Origin: Rhodobacterales bacterium
GTDB taxonomy: Bacteria; Pseudomonadota; Alphaproteobacteria; Caulobacterales; Hyphomonadaceae
Direction: 5' to 3'
DNA length: 48,201 nucleotides
Assembly: GCA_014763715.1 (NCBI GenBank)
Contig: JACXUV010000036.1
Location: 1 to 48,201, forward strand
Shown: positions 1 to 7,946 of the stretch, in pieces
Numbering within the stretch: position 1 is the first letter of the stretch
How the letters are laid out: each line of letters opens with the position of its first letter
The notes under the pieces: generated by a model
What the model was told of the DNA's origin: nothing
Seen by the model: the letters and a program-made list of their open reading frames with translations, nothing else
The model's database searches: none
Made by a program: the position numbers and the translations under genes

Positions 1-92
1 CGGGTGAGGACATGGTGTTCACCCACGGCCGTTTCGGCCGGTGGTGCTTCGCCAGCCCCTTTGTCCTTGGCGGAAAGGGTGCTGCCGTCCAT
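1..92 (-). CDS. N-terminal fragment of an unidentified protein, possibly RelA/SpoT
   Basis: The first 30 codons of a gene run off the left edge. An ATG at 92 is preceded by a strong AGGAGG that overlaps the rpoZ stop region, so the start is well supported and the gene is probably co-transcribed and coupled with rpoZ. The visible residues are hydrophilic (Ala, Glu and Gly rich) and look like an unstructured N-terminal extension without a recognisable domain. In many alphaproteobacteria the gene after rpoZ is the bifunctional (p)ppGpp synthetase/hydrolase RelA/SpoT. The assignment rests on that gene order alone, because too little of the protein is visible. Confidence 0.6.
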   Translation of the reverse strand, partial: MDGSTLSAKDKGAGEAPPAETAVGEHHVLT

Positions 93-100
93 CGAACCTC

Positions 101-451
101 CTAGAGCCGGTCGTCGCGCCCGGATTCGAGTTCAGCCTGATATGCGCGCATGACGTCTTCTTCCGTCGCTGCCGGGGCAGCTTCGAGGGCCAGACGGTCC
201 GCTTCGCGCTCGTTCTCTTCGCCCGGACGGATGTCCTGCAGGCCGGAGATCATGGCTTCCTTGACCACTTTCAGATCCACAGACTCATCTGCGATTTCGC
301 GCAGAGAGACGACCGGGTCCTTGTCATTGTCACGATCCACCGTGATCGGCGAGCCTTCGCGGATCATGCGGGAACGGTGCGCAGCAAGCAGGACGAGATC
401 GAAACGGTTCGAAACCTTCTCGATGCAGTCTTCAACGGTCACTCGGGCCAT
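101..451 (-). CDS. rpoZ: DNA-directed RNA polymerase omega subunit
   Basis: This is the 116-residue omega subunit of RNA polymerase, which binds the C-terminal tail of beta-prime and promotes core assembly and stability in the cytoplasm. The N-terminus ([20 protein letters not shown]) is the family signature, followed by the conserved basic LAAHRSRMI segment at about residues 22-30. The C-terminal third is acidic and Ala-rich, as in other alphaproteobacteria. An AAGGAG lies about 11 bases before the ATG, which is rather distant. The stop abuts the ribosome binding site of the next gene, suggesting a two-gene unit. The identification is secure from sequence. Confidence 0.95.
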   Translation of the reverse strand: MARVTVEDCIEKVSNRFDLVLLAAHRSRMIREGSPITVDRDNDKDPVVSLREIADESVDLKVVKEAMISGLQDIRPGEENEREADRLALEAAPAATEEDVMRAYQAELESGRDDRL

Positions 452-607
452 GGGCTATTGGTCTCCTTAGAACCGCCCCTTATATGCAGCGCAGCAAGGG
501 CGCGCAACCCGTCCCTTGCGCCCGATTGCAGCGGAATCTAAGCTCTAAGCCCTACTTTGTGCAATATATGGCAGCCCACCGCTCCGGCGGAGATTTCGAG
601 GCTTATC

Positions 608-1177
608 ATGGCGTTTTACAAGGACGAGCGCCTGGCGCTCTTCATAGACGGCGCAAACCTGTACTCAGCGGCCCGTGCCCATGGGCTGGAAATCGACTTC
701 CGCAAACTGCTGAAGGAGTTCCAGGGACGCGGCCGCCTTCTCCGGGCCAGTTATTACACAGCGCTCGTGGAAAGCGACGAATACAGCCCGATCCGGCCAC
801 TGGTCGACTGGCTGGCCTATAATGGCTTCAACGTCGTGAAAAAGGCCGCCCGGGAGTACACAGACCGCGAAGGCCGCAAGCGCCACCGTGGCAATATGGA
901 CGTCGAACTCACCGTCGACATGCTCGAAGCAGCTGCCCATGTGGACCATATCGTCCTGTTCAGCGGCAATGGTGACTTCCGGCGGCTGGTCGAGATGGTG
1001 AAATCCAAGGGCGTGAGGGTCTCGGTTGTCTCCACCAATACGTCCAGCCCGCCCATGGTGGCCGATGACCTCCGGCGCGAAGCCGATGCGTTCATTGAAC
1101 TGGAAGACATCGCCGAAATGATCGCCCGTCCCCGCCGCGACCAGCCGGATGCCCCCTCCCTCGACGACGAGGACTGA
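608..1177 (+). CDS. LabA-like NYN domain protein
   Basis: This encodes a 189-residue protein of the NYN (LabA/DUF88) family, a PIN-like fold usually associated with metal-dependent RNase activity. The N-terminal FIDGANLY motif (about residues 12-19) carries the first conserved Asp. Further acidic positions follow in GNMDVELTVDM and in FSGNGDFRRLVE, with a typical Rossmann-like strand (GVRVSVVS) near residue 145. I chose the ATG at 608 because homology begins just after it; the in-frame ATG at 557 would add an atypical tail. It is divergent from rpoZ with a 156-base gap. The substrate is unknown; a role in RNA turnover is a family-level inference. Confidence 0.88.
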   Translation: MAFYKDERLALFIDGANLYSAARAHGLEIDFRKLLKEFQGRGRLLRASYYTALVESDEYSPIRPLVDWLAYNGFNVVKKAAREYTDREGRKRHRGNMDVELTVDMLEAAAHVDHIVLFSGNGDFRRLVEMVKSKGVRVSVVSTNTSSPPMVADDLRREADAFIELEDIAEMIARPRRDQPDAPSLDDED

Positions 1178-1262
1178 CCTGCCCCGACCGCGCTCAGCGG
1201 CCACACTTGGCAGCCGGTGAAAGCTTGCTAGGCTCAACGGATCAAATTTCCGGAGATCTGCC

Positions 1263-2723
1263 ATGCTGCGCCCTGTTCTCGTATCCACTCTTGCCCTCAG
1301 CCTGGCCCTTGCCGGATGCACCAAGAGCGAAGCCCCAGCGCCCGGCGAACCGGCAAAGGTCGCCAATACCGGTACAACGGCGGAGGCGGCCGCGCCTGAG
1401 ACTGCCGCAGTCCAGCCCGCCGCCATGTCTGTGCGTGAAGTGGGCATGCCGGAACAGTCGATCCTGGACCTCTACCTTCAGCTGCATCAGGAGCCGGAAC
1501 TCTCCTTCAAGGAAGCCAAGACCTCGGCCATCCTGGCCAGCGAGCTGGAAACCCTCGGATTTGAGGTTACCACAGGCGTCGGCCAGCAATGGGTGACCGA
1601 CAAGGCCATGCGTGATGTCGGCGAAGTGAAGCCTGGTGTTGGCGGCTATGGCGTCGTCGGCGTCCTGCGCAACGGCAATGGCCCGACCGTGCTGATCCGC
1701 ACCGACATGGACGCCCTGCCCGTGCCGGAGCAAACCGGCGTGCCGTACGCCTCCAAGGTCGAAGCGCAGACCTGGACCGGCGTCGAAAGCCCGGTGATGC
1801 ACGCCTGCGGTCACGATGTGCACATGACGGCCTGGCTAGGCACGGCCCGCGCCCTCGTCGCACAGAAATCCAAGTGGAAGGGCACGCTGGTCATGATCGC
1901 CCAGCCGGCCGAGGAAATCGGCCTCGGCGCGGAAGCCATGCTGGAAGATGGCCTGTTCGAGCGCTTCCCCAAGCCTGACTACAACCTCGCCCTGCACGTC
2001 TCGGCGGATGCACCCTCCGGCACGGTCGTCTACTCGACCGGCTTCGCCATGGCGAACGTCGACAGCGTCGACATCCACGTCAAAGGCAAGGGCGGCCACG
2101 GCGCCTACCCACAGGCAACGCGCGACCCGATCCTGATCGGCGCCCATATCGTGACGGCACTGCAGAGCCTCGTCTCACGTAATGTCGACCCGCTGGACAG
2201 CGCAGTCGTCACGGTCGGCTCGTTCAAAGCCGGCGCCAAGCACAACATCATCCCGGACGAAGCGACCCTGCTGCTGACCGTACGCTCCTATGATGACGAC
2301 ACCCGCAAGATGCTGCTCGACGGCATCGAACGCATCGCCAAGGCCGAAGCCGCCGCCTTCGATGCGCCGGAACCGGAAATCACCATCGAGCCGGATTACA
2401 CGCCATCGACCTACAATGATCCGGCCACCACCGGCCGGGCCATGAAAGCCATCGGCAAGAAGCTGGGCGCGGAATACGTCAAAGAGGTAAAGCCGGTCAT
2501 GGGAGGGGAAGATTTCTCCCAATACGGCCGCACGGATGACAAGATCCCGAGCGTGTTGTTCTGGGTGGGCGCCGTAGACCCGGCCAAATATGCCAAGTTC
2601 AAGGCTGACGGCATGCCTTTGCCGTCCCTGCACTCCTCGCTGTTTGCCCCGGACTATGCCCGCACCATCCAGACCGGCACCGACGCCATGACGGCCGCTG
2701 CGCTGGAACTGTTCAAGGACTGA
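1263..2723 (+). CDS. M20-family amidohydrolase/peptidase, lipoprotein
   Basis: This is a 486-residue zinc amidohydrolase of the M20 peptidase/AbgB-hippuricase type. It probably hydrolyses an amide bond of an N-acyl amino acid or dipeptide in the periplasm. Residues 1-19 form a lipoprotein signal ending in a lipobox (LAGC, Cys19), followed by an Ala/Pro/Glu-rich linker to about residue 60. Metal and catalytic motifs are visible: IRTDMDALP, HACGHDVHM, the Glu-Glu pair in QPAEEIG, and GGEDFSQY near the C-terminus. The central dimerisation domain begins around SVDIHVKGKGGHGAYP. A GGAG lies 7 bases before the ATG. Export of an M20 enzyme as a lipoprotein suggests scavenging of peptide-like substrates; the exact substrate cannot be read. 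Confidence 0.88.
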   Translation: MLRPVLVSTLALSLALAGCTKSEAPAPGEPAKVANTGTTAEAAAPETAAVQPAAMSVREVGMPEQSILDLYLQLHQEPELSFKEAKTSAILASELETLGFEVTTGVGQQWVTDKAMRDVGEVKPGVGGYGVVGVLRNGNGPTVLIRTDMDALPVPEQTGVPYASKVEAQTWTGVESPVMHACGHDVHMTAWLGTARALVAQKSKWKGTLVMIAQPAEEIGLGAEAMLEDGLFERFPKPDYNLALHVSADAPSGTVVYSTGFAMANVDSVDIHVKGKGGHGAYPQATRDPILIGAHIVTALQSLVSRNVDPLDSAVVTVGSFKAGAKHNIIPDEATLLLTVRSYDDDTRKMLLDGIERIAKAEAAAFDAPEPEITIEPDYTPSTYNDPATTGRAMKAIGKKLGAEYVKEVKPVMGGEDFSQYGRTDDKIPSVLFWVGAVDPAKYAKFKADGMPLPSLHSSLFAPDYARTIQTGTDAMTAAALELFKD

Positions 2724-2781
2724 CGCCGCGCCAACCCGGCCTTTCTGAGATTGCGTTTTAACGGCGGCTGCGCTAGATACC

Positions 2782-2804
2782 CTTTTGCTCAGAGTGCGCA
2801 AAAG
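2782..2804. repeat. Inverted repeat CTTTTGC-N9-GCAAAAG upstream of nadA
   Basis: A perfect 7-base inverted repeat (2782-2788 and 2798-2804) with a 9-base spacer lies in the 212-base gap between the M20 gene and nadA. The GCAAAAG arm recurs at 2900-2906 inside the second palindrome near the nadA start. No T-tract follows, so it does not look like an intrinsic terminator. It may be part of a regulatory region. Confidence 0.4.
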
Positions 2805-2858
2805 CTTAGCAACCCTGTCGCACGAGTGCCCTGATCCCGGACGTTTGAAGGCTTTCCC

Positions 2859-2888
2859 TTGAAACGTACTTCCTCGGGGCCATATTAT
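2859..2888 (+). promoter_or_regulatory. Candidate sigma-70 promoter for the nad operon
   Basis: A -35 like TTGAAA (2859-2864) and a -10 like TATTAT (2883-2888) are separated by 18 bases, ending about 48 bases before the nadA ATG. This is the best promoter-like pair in the gap. It is predicted by eye only. Confidence 0.45.
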
Positions 2889-2896
2889 ACTCAAAT

Positions 2897-2913
2897 CGAG
2901 CAAAAGTTGCTCG
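2897..2913. promoter_or_regulatory. Perfect 7-3-7 palindrome, candidate operator of nadA
   Basis: CGAGCAA-AAG-TTGCTCG is a perfect 7-base inverted repeat with a 3-base centre. It lies just downstream of the predicted -10 element and 7 bases before the nadA ribosome binding site. That is where a repressor would block transcription, or where a small hairpin could affect initiation of translation. The regulator is not identifiable from this window. Confidence 0.5.
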
Positions 2914-2935
2914 GTTGGTCAAAGGAGGACGTGAC

Positions 2936-4078
2936 ATGGCTCGTCTGATTGATTCTGGTCCTGGCTGCCCCACCCCCACCCCGCTGCGTGGTCCGAACGC
3001 GGCTGAAGCCCGTGGCCTTACCTATGATGACGCCGTGCGCGCCGAGACAGACCACCTTTACCCCCTCGTGCAGGATTTCGTGACGCCGATGGAATGGCCC
3101 GCGATCGCCCCGCTTGTGGCCGCGATCAACCGCCTGAAGACGCAGAAGAATGCCGTCATCCTGGCGCACAACTACATGACGCCGGACATTTTCCGCCTCG
3201 TCGGCGATTTCCGCGGTGACAGCCTCCAGCTCGCCCGCGAAGCCTCCAAGGTGGATGCGGACATCATCGTCCAGGCCGGCGTGCACTTCATGGCCGAGAC
3301 CTCCAAGATCCTCGCGCCTGAGAAAACCGTCCTGATCCCGGATACCCGCGCAGGCTGTTCGCTCGCCGCCTCGATCACCGGCGCCGATGTGCGCCTGATC
3401 AAGGAGAAATTCCCGAACTATCCGGTCGTCACCTATGTGAACACCACGGCGGATGTGAAGGCCGAGTGCCACATCACCTGCACCAGCTCCAACGCCGCAC
3501 AGGTCGTCGAGGCCGTTGCGAAGGAATGGAACACAGACACCGTCATCCTGGTGCCGGACCAGTACCTCGCCCGCAACGTTGCCGCGCAGACCAATATCCG
3601 CGTCATGACCTGGCCGGGCGCCTGCGAAGTGCATGAGATGTTCAGCGCCGAAGACGTGCACCAGCTGCGCGAAGCCCATCCGGGCGTCGTCATCCTGGCC
3701 CACCCCGAATGCCCGCCGGACGTGCTGGAAGCGGCCGACTATGCCGGCTCCACCGCCGCCCTCGCCAACTATGTGGCCGAGAAGCACCCGCCGAAAGTGG
3801 TCCTGCTGACCGAATGCTCGATGAGCGACAATGTCGCCGCGGAGAACCCCGGCACCAACTTCATCCGCCCGTGCAACCTCTGCCCGCACATGAAGCGCAT
3901 CACGCTGGAAAACATCTATGACTGCCTGGTCACGGGCGAGCATGAGGTGACCATTCCGGAAGACGTGCGCCTGCGCGCCAAGGAAGCGCTCGATGCGATG
4001 ATGGCCCTGCCGCGCATGGAAAAGCCGCTCGATTTCGTCACCGGGCTTGAGCCCCTCGAAATTGAGATGGTGGTATAA
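2936..4078 (+). CDS. nadA: Quinolinate synthase A
   Basis: This 380-residue NadA condenses iminoaspartate with dihydroxyacetone phosphate to quinolinate, the second step of de novo NAD synthesis. It is a cytosolic enzyme with an oxygen-sensitive [4Fe-4S] cluster. The three-cysteine ligand pattern is visible: Cys141 in RAGCSLA, Cys230 in PGACEVHE, and Cys313 or Cys316 in CNLCPHMK. Other family motifs include AHNYMTPDI near residue 77, GDSLQLA and HPECPPDV. I chose the ATG at 2936 because AAAGGAGG lies 7 bases upstream. An N-terminal stretch of about 60 residues precedes the core, somewhat longer than in E. coli. It heads the nadA-nadB-nadC operon. Confidence 0.96.
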   Translation: MARLIDSGPGCPTPTPLRGPNAAEARGLTYDDAVRAETDHLYPLVQDFVTPMEWPAIAPLVAAINRLKTQKNAVILAHNYMTPDIFRLVGDFRGDSLQLAREASKVDADIIVQAGVHFMAETSKILAPEKTVLIPDTRAGCSLAASITGADVRLIKEKFPNYPVVTYVNTTADVKAECHITCTSSNAAQVVEAVAKEWNTDTVILVPDQYLARNVAAQTNIRVMTWPGACEVHEMFSAEDVHQLREAHPGVVILAHPECPPDVLEAADYAGSTAALANYVAEKHPPKVVLLTECSMSDNVAAENPGTNFIRPCNLCPHMKRITLENIYDCLVTGEHEVTIPEDVRLRAKEALDAMMALPRMEKPLDFVTGLEPLEIEMVV

Positions 4079-4149
4079 GCGGCTGAAGCGTTGGCGTAGG
4101 CCGCCACCGGGTCTAGGCTATGCGTGTGAGGACGAATAGGAGTGGCAGC

Positions 4150-4614
4150 ATGACCTCCCGCCTGGCACGTATGGCCGCGCTCGCACTGGCGGGCACCCTC
4201 CTGGCGACCGGCCCGGTCCACGCTGGCACTGAGGATGACCCGACAGATGTGCTCGGCACGTGGAGCTTCCGCACCAAGCCCTATCGCGGCGGCGAATGCC
4301 TGATGACCGGCACCATGACTCTCACACCTCACCCGGACGAGGGCCAGTACACCTGCGAGCTGACAGCCGTGGAAGTCTGCACGCTCTGGGGCCGCTCGGT
4401 GGTGCGCCAATCCTGCAAGGCCCGCCGCTTCGGCGACCAGCTGTCCATCCGGTCGGAGATCGAGGAAATGCTGGAAGCCAAGGTCGAGGGCCTGATCTAT
4501 GTGCCCGACAATTTCACCCTCACCATTGAGTCGACAGACCGCATGTTCGGTGCGCTCGTCTCTGCGGTGACCGCACCGGCGGAATTCCGGCGCGCAAGTG
4601 ACGGTATTTCCTGA
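4150..4614 (+). CDS. Secreted protein of unknown function inside the nad operon
   Basis: This encodes 154 residues with a clear signal peptide: Arg-rich N-region, a hydrophobic Ala/Leu core, and probable cleavage after VHA at about residue 25. The mature part starts around LGTWSF and has four Cys residues (in GGECLM, YTCEL, EVCTLW and RQSCKA), suggesting one or two disulfides in a small beta-rich periplasmic domain. I do not recognise the family. The ATG at 4150 is preferred to an upstream ATG at 4120 because AGGAG lies 7 bases before it. It lies 71 bases after nadA, and its 3' end overlaps the likely nadB start, so it is probably translated from the nad transcript. Any link to NAD metabolism is positional only. 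Confidence 0.75.
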   Translation: MTSRLARMAALALAGTLLATGPVHAGTEDDPTDVLGTWSFRTKPYRGGECLMTGTMTLTPHPDEGQYTCELTAVEVCTLWGRSVVRQSCKARRFGDQLSIRSEIEEMLEAKVEGLIYVPDNFTLTIESTDRMFGALVSAVTAPAEFRRASDGIS

Positions 4615-6157
4615 CTTGGCAGATGACAAACATGTCCAGACCCTGACGGCAGACGCGAACGCCGGCAGTGATGTCCTGATCGTTGGGGCGGGCCTCGCAG
4701 GCCTGTTCCTCGCACTAAACCTTGCCCCGCGTCCCTGTGTCGTGATTTCGCCTGCGCCGCTTGGCCAGGCGGCTTCTTCGGCCTGGGCCCAGGGCGGCCT
4801 CGCTGCGGCGCTTGACCCGGCAGACAGCCCGGAACAGCACGCCGCCGACACGATCGCGGCCGGCGCGGGCTTGGTGGACCCGATCATCGCCCGCCTCATC
4901 GCGGAGGAAGGCCCCGCCCGCGTGCGCGACCTGGTCGCCCTTGGCGTGCCGTTCGACCGCACGCCCGATGGCGCCCTCGCCCTGTCGCTGGAAGCGGCAC
5001 ACTCCCGCCCCCGCGTCGCCCGCGTAGCCGGAGACCTGGCCGGGAAAGCGATCATGGATGCGCTCGTCGCCGCCGTACATGCCTCCAGCCATATCCAGGT
5101 TATCGAGGGCATGCGCGCCGTCGGCCTGCTGCAGGACGACCAGTTGAACATTACCGGTGTCATCCTGCGCGACGCTGCCGGGCGGCTGTCGACCCGGACG
5201 GCCCGCGAGACCGTGCTCTGCACCGGCGGCTCCGGCGGCCTGTTCCAGGTGACGACCAACCCGCCCGCCTCACGGGGCGACGCCATCGCCATGGCCTGGG
5301 AAGCCGGCGCCCTCGTCGCCGATCTCGAATTCGTCCAGTTCCACCCGACCGCCATCGACATCGGCCGCGATCCGGCCCCGCTCGCCACTGAAGCGCTGCG
5401 CGGCGAAGGATCCGTCCTGCGCAACCGCGACGGCACGCGCTTCATGACGAAATATCATGAGCTGGCCGAACTCGCCCCGCGCGATGAAGTGGCCCGCGCC
5501 GTCCATACAGAGCGCCTCTCTGGCCGCGGCGCCTTCCTCGACTGCCGCGAAGCTGTCGGCGAACATTTCCCGGAACACTTCCCCACGGTCTTCGCCGCCT
5601 GCAAATCGGCTGGCATCGACCCGCGCACGGACATGATCCCAGTGGCCCCGGCGGCGCACTATCATATGGGCGGCATCGTGCCGGACTTCTGGGGCAAGTC
5701 ATCGCTGGACGGGCTCTCCGTCTGCGGAGAATGTACCTCCACCGGCGTCCATGGCGCCAACCGCCTTGCCTCGAACTCCCTTCTGGAAGCCGTCGTCTTC
5801 GCCCACCGCATCGCCGACCGCCTGCGCGAAGCGAAGCTGCCAGAGATCCGCGCCAGCCATGGCCAAGTGCCTGACGCCCTGCCGCATGACGCCCTGCAGA
5901 CCCTGCGCGCCGCCATGTCCATGCATTGCGGTGTGGTACGCAATGCGACCGGCCTTGCCGAAGTGGCCGCCCTGATCGAGCAATTACGAGACCAGCACGG
6001 CCCCAGCCGCGCGGTCACCTCCGCCGGGCTGATCGTCAAAAGCGCGCAGGCCCGTCACGAAAGCCGCGGCGGCCACTACCGTTCCGATTTCCCGGAGACC
6101 GGCGAACCGCATCGCCAGTTCCTCCAGCGCCCCTTCACAGAGAGCGTCCTGTCATGA
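4598..6157 (+). CDS. nadB: L-aspartate oxidase
   Basis: This 519-residue FAD enzyme oxidises L-aspartate to iminoaspartate, the substrate of NadA. The dinucleotide-binding motif ([16 protein letters not shown]) lies near residue 29, followed by [13 protein letters not shown]. The fumarate reductase/succinate dehydrogenase-like core includes EFVQFHPTA and HYHMGGI, and the FAD-contacting segment [20 protein letters not shown] is near residue 375. The start is uncertain. A GTG at 4598 gives a 17-base overlap with the preceding gene; a TTG at 4616 is an alternative. The stop overlaps the nadC ATG (ATGA). Length and motifs are normal for NadB rather than a respiratory flavoprotein. Confidence 0.95.
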   Translation: MTVFPDLADDKHVQTLTADANAGSDVLIVGAGLAGLFLALNLAPRPCVVISPAPLGQAASSAWAQGGLAAALDPADSPEQHAADTIAAGAGLVDPIIARLIAEEGPARVRDLVALGVPFDRTPDGALALSLEAAHSRPRVARVAGDLAGKAIMDALVAAVHASSHIQVIEGMRAVGLLQDDQLNITGVILRDAAGRLSTRTARETVLCTGGSGGLFQVTTNPPASRGDAIAMAWEAGALVADLEFVQFHPTAIDIGRDPAPLATEALRGEGSVLRNRDGTRFMTKYHELAELAPRDEVARAVHTERLSGRGAFLDCREAVGEHFPEHFPTVFAACKSAGIDPRTDMIPVAPAAHYHMGGIVPDFWGKSSLDGLSVCGECTSTGVHGANRLASNSLLEAVVFAHRIADRLREAKLPEIRASHGQVPDALPHDALQTLRAAMSMHCGVVRNATGLAEVAALIEQLRDQHGPSRAVTSAGLIVKSAQARHESRGGHYRSDFPETGEPHRQFLQRPFTESVLS

Positions 6158-7011
6158 CCCCGATCCCCCCGCCCCTTCCCGACATCATCCTTGATCCGAT
6201 CGTGCGTCTGGCGCTCGCCGAAGACCTTGGCCGCGCCGGTGACCTGACGACCGACGCAACAATCGCGCCGGAGACGCAGCTGAAAGTCGTCATTGCCGCG
6301 CGCAAGCCAGGCGTTATCGCCGGTCTCGACGCAGCGACCTATGCCCTGAAGCTGATCGACCCATCTGTGAAGCTGACGATCGAAAAGCCGGATGGCTCCA
6401 TCCTGCAGGCGGGCGATGTGGTCGCCCGTCTCGAGGGTTCTGCCCGCTCGATCCTGATTGCAGAACGCACGATGCTGAACTTCCTCGGCCGCCTCTCTGC
6501 CGTGGCGACCATGACGCGCACCTTTGCCGACAAGATCGCGCACACCAAAGCCACCATTGTCTGCACACGGAAAACGACGCCGGGCCACCGCGCCCTTGAA
6601 AAGCGTGCCGTACGCTGCGGCGGCGGCACAGCGCACCGCTATGGCCTCGACGATGCCGTCCTGATCAAGGACAATCACATCGCGGCCTGTGGCGGCTCCG
6701 TTTCCACGGCGCTTGAGCGCGCGAAAGCTTATGCCGGTCACCTCCGAATGATCGAGATCGAGGTCGACTCGCTCGACCAGCTGAAAGAAGCCCTGCCGCA
6801 TGGGCCGCATGCCGTCCTGCTGGACAATATGAGCCCGGACACGCTTCGTGAGGCCGTGGCGATTGCCGGGGGCAAGGTCGTTCTGGAAGCATCCGGCGGC
6901 GTGAACCTCGACACGGTTGCCGCCATAGCGGAGACGGGTGTGAACTTCATCTCGGTCGGCGCCCTGACGCATTCCGCGCCAAACCTTGACCTTGGAATGG
7001 ATGTGGTCTGA
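6154..7011 (+). CDS. nadC: Nicotinate-nucleotide pyrophosphorylase (carboxylating)
   Basis: This 285-residue quinolinate phosphoribosyltransferase converts quinolinate and PRPP to nicotinate mononucleotide, completing the branch opened by NadB and NadA. Visible motifs include [13 protein letters not shown] near the N-terminus, the substrate-binding [22 protein letters not shown] and LIKDNHI, and the C-terminal barrel motif EASGGVNLD with [11 protein letters not shown]. The ATG overlaps the nadB stop as ATGA, so translation is probably coupled. The start is fixed by that overlap and by normal family length. Confidence 0.97.
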   Translation: MTPIPPPLPDIILDPIVRLALAEDLGRAGDLTTDATIAPETQLKVVIAARKPGVIAGLDAATYALKLIDPSVKLTIEKPDGSILQAGDVVARLEGSARSILIAERTMLNFLGRLSAVATMTRTFADKIAHTKATIVCTRKTTPGHRALEKRAVRCGGGTAHRYGLDDAVLIKDNHIAACGGSVSTALERAKAYAGHLRMIEIEVDSLDQLKEALPHGPHAVLLDNMSPDTLREAVAIAGGKVVLEASGGVNLDTVAAIAETGVNFISVGALTHSAPNLDLGMDVV

Positions 7012-7059
7012 CACTGCACGCATTGGGGCATCGCCCCCGCGCGCAGGAGGATTTCAGAC

Positions 7060-7869
7060 ATGGCCACAGCCAACGGCCGCAAGAGCATTTTCATCACAGG
7101 CGCCGCCTCCGGCATTGGCGCGGAAACCGCACGCCTGTTCTCCGGCAAGGGCTGGTTCTGCGGCCTCTATGATGTGAACACGGCCGGCCTTGCGGAGGTC
7201 GCCAGCGAGCTGGGCACGGGCAATTCTGTCTACGCAAAACTGGATGTGCGCGACCGCAATGACTGGGCCCTCGCCGTCAAAGGCTTTGCCGAAGCCACCG
7301 GCGACAAGATGCATGTCCTGTTCAACAATGCCGGGATCGGCCGCCATGGCTGGTTCGAGGAAATCTCCGGCGAAGACAATGACCTTGTCGTGGATGTGAA
7401 CATCAAAGGCGTCATCAATGGCGTGCAGGCCTGCCTCCCTCTGCTGAAGCAGACCGAAGGTGCCCGCATCGTCAACACGGCCTCCACCGCAGGCATTGTC
7501 GGCTCCCCCCGCCTCGCCGTCTATTCCGCGACCAAGTTCGCCGTCCGCGGGCTGACCGAAGCCCTCGATGCGGAATTCCGCGACCTCGGCATCCGCGTGA
7601 CCAGCCTCATGCCCTGGTTCATAGATACGCCCATTCTCGACATGGGCACAGCAGAAGGTGCGAACGCCAAGATGGCCGACGAGCTGCGCGACAATGGTCA
7701 GGAAGTGTACCCCGTCTCACTCGCCGCCCAACGCGCCTGGGACGCGGCCCACGGAAACGACATTCACTACATGGCGGGCAAGGCGGCGGAGCGGGCAAAA
7801 TTCTTCAGCCGCTGGGCCCCCGGCCTGATCCGCAAACAGGTGATGAAGGCCGTCCCGCCACGCGACTGA
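7060..7869 (+). CDS. Short-chain dehydrogenase/reductase
   Basis: This 269-residue protein is a classical SDR, a cytosolic NAD(P)-dependent oxidoreductase. The cofactor motif TGAASGIG is at residues 13-20, NNAG at 89-92, and the catalytic Ser142, Tyr155 and Lys159 lie in NTASTAG and YSATK. Asp38 after the second strand (YDVN) hints at preference for NAD over NADP, by family rule. AGGAGG lies 9 bases before the ATG. It follows nadC by 48 bases without a strong terminator and may be read through from the nad operon. It ends at a bidirectional terminator. The substrate is unknown. Confidence 0.9.
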   Translation: MATANGRKSIFITGAASGIGAETARLFSGKGWFCGLYDVNTAGLAEVASELGTGNSVYAKLDVRDRNDWALAVKGFAEATGDKMHVLFNNAGIGRHGWFEEISGEDNDLVVDVNIKGVINGVQACLPLLKQTEGARIVNTASTAGIVGSPRLAVYSATKFAVRGLTEALDAEFRDLGIRVTSLMPWFIDTPILDMGTAEGANAKMADELRDNGQEVYPVSLAAQRAWDAAHGNDIHYMAGKAAERAKFFSRWAPGLIRKQVMKAVPPRD

Positions 7870-7895
7870 CGCGCCGGGCATCTCATCCAAAAGAA

Positions 7896-7924
7896 AAAGC
7901 CGCCGGAGATCTTCCGGCGGCTTT
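7896..7924. terminator. Bidirectional intrinsic terminator
   Basis: A 12-base perfect stem (AAAGCCGCCGGA and its complement) with a 5-base loop lies between the convergent SDR and cell wall hydrolase genes. T-rich sequence follows on both strands, so it can stop transcription from either side. Confidence 0.9.
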
Positions 7925-7946
7925 CTTCTTGTTCATTTGAGTCCGC

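Noticed and set aside
7028-7040. Small GC hairpin between nadC and the SDR as a terminator
   Set aside because: The stem is only four to five bases and no T-tract follows, so read-through into the SDR is more likely.
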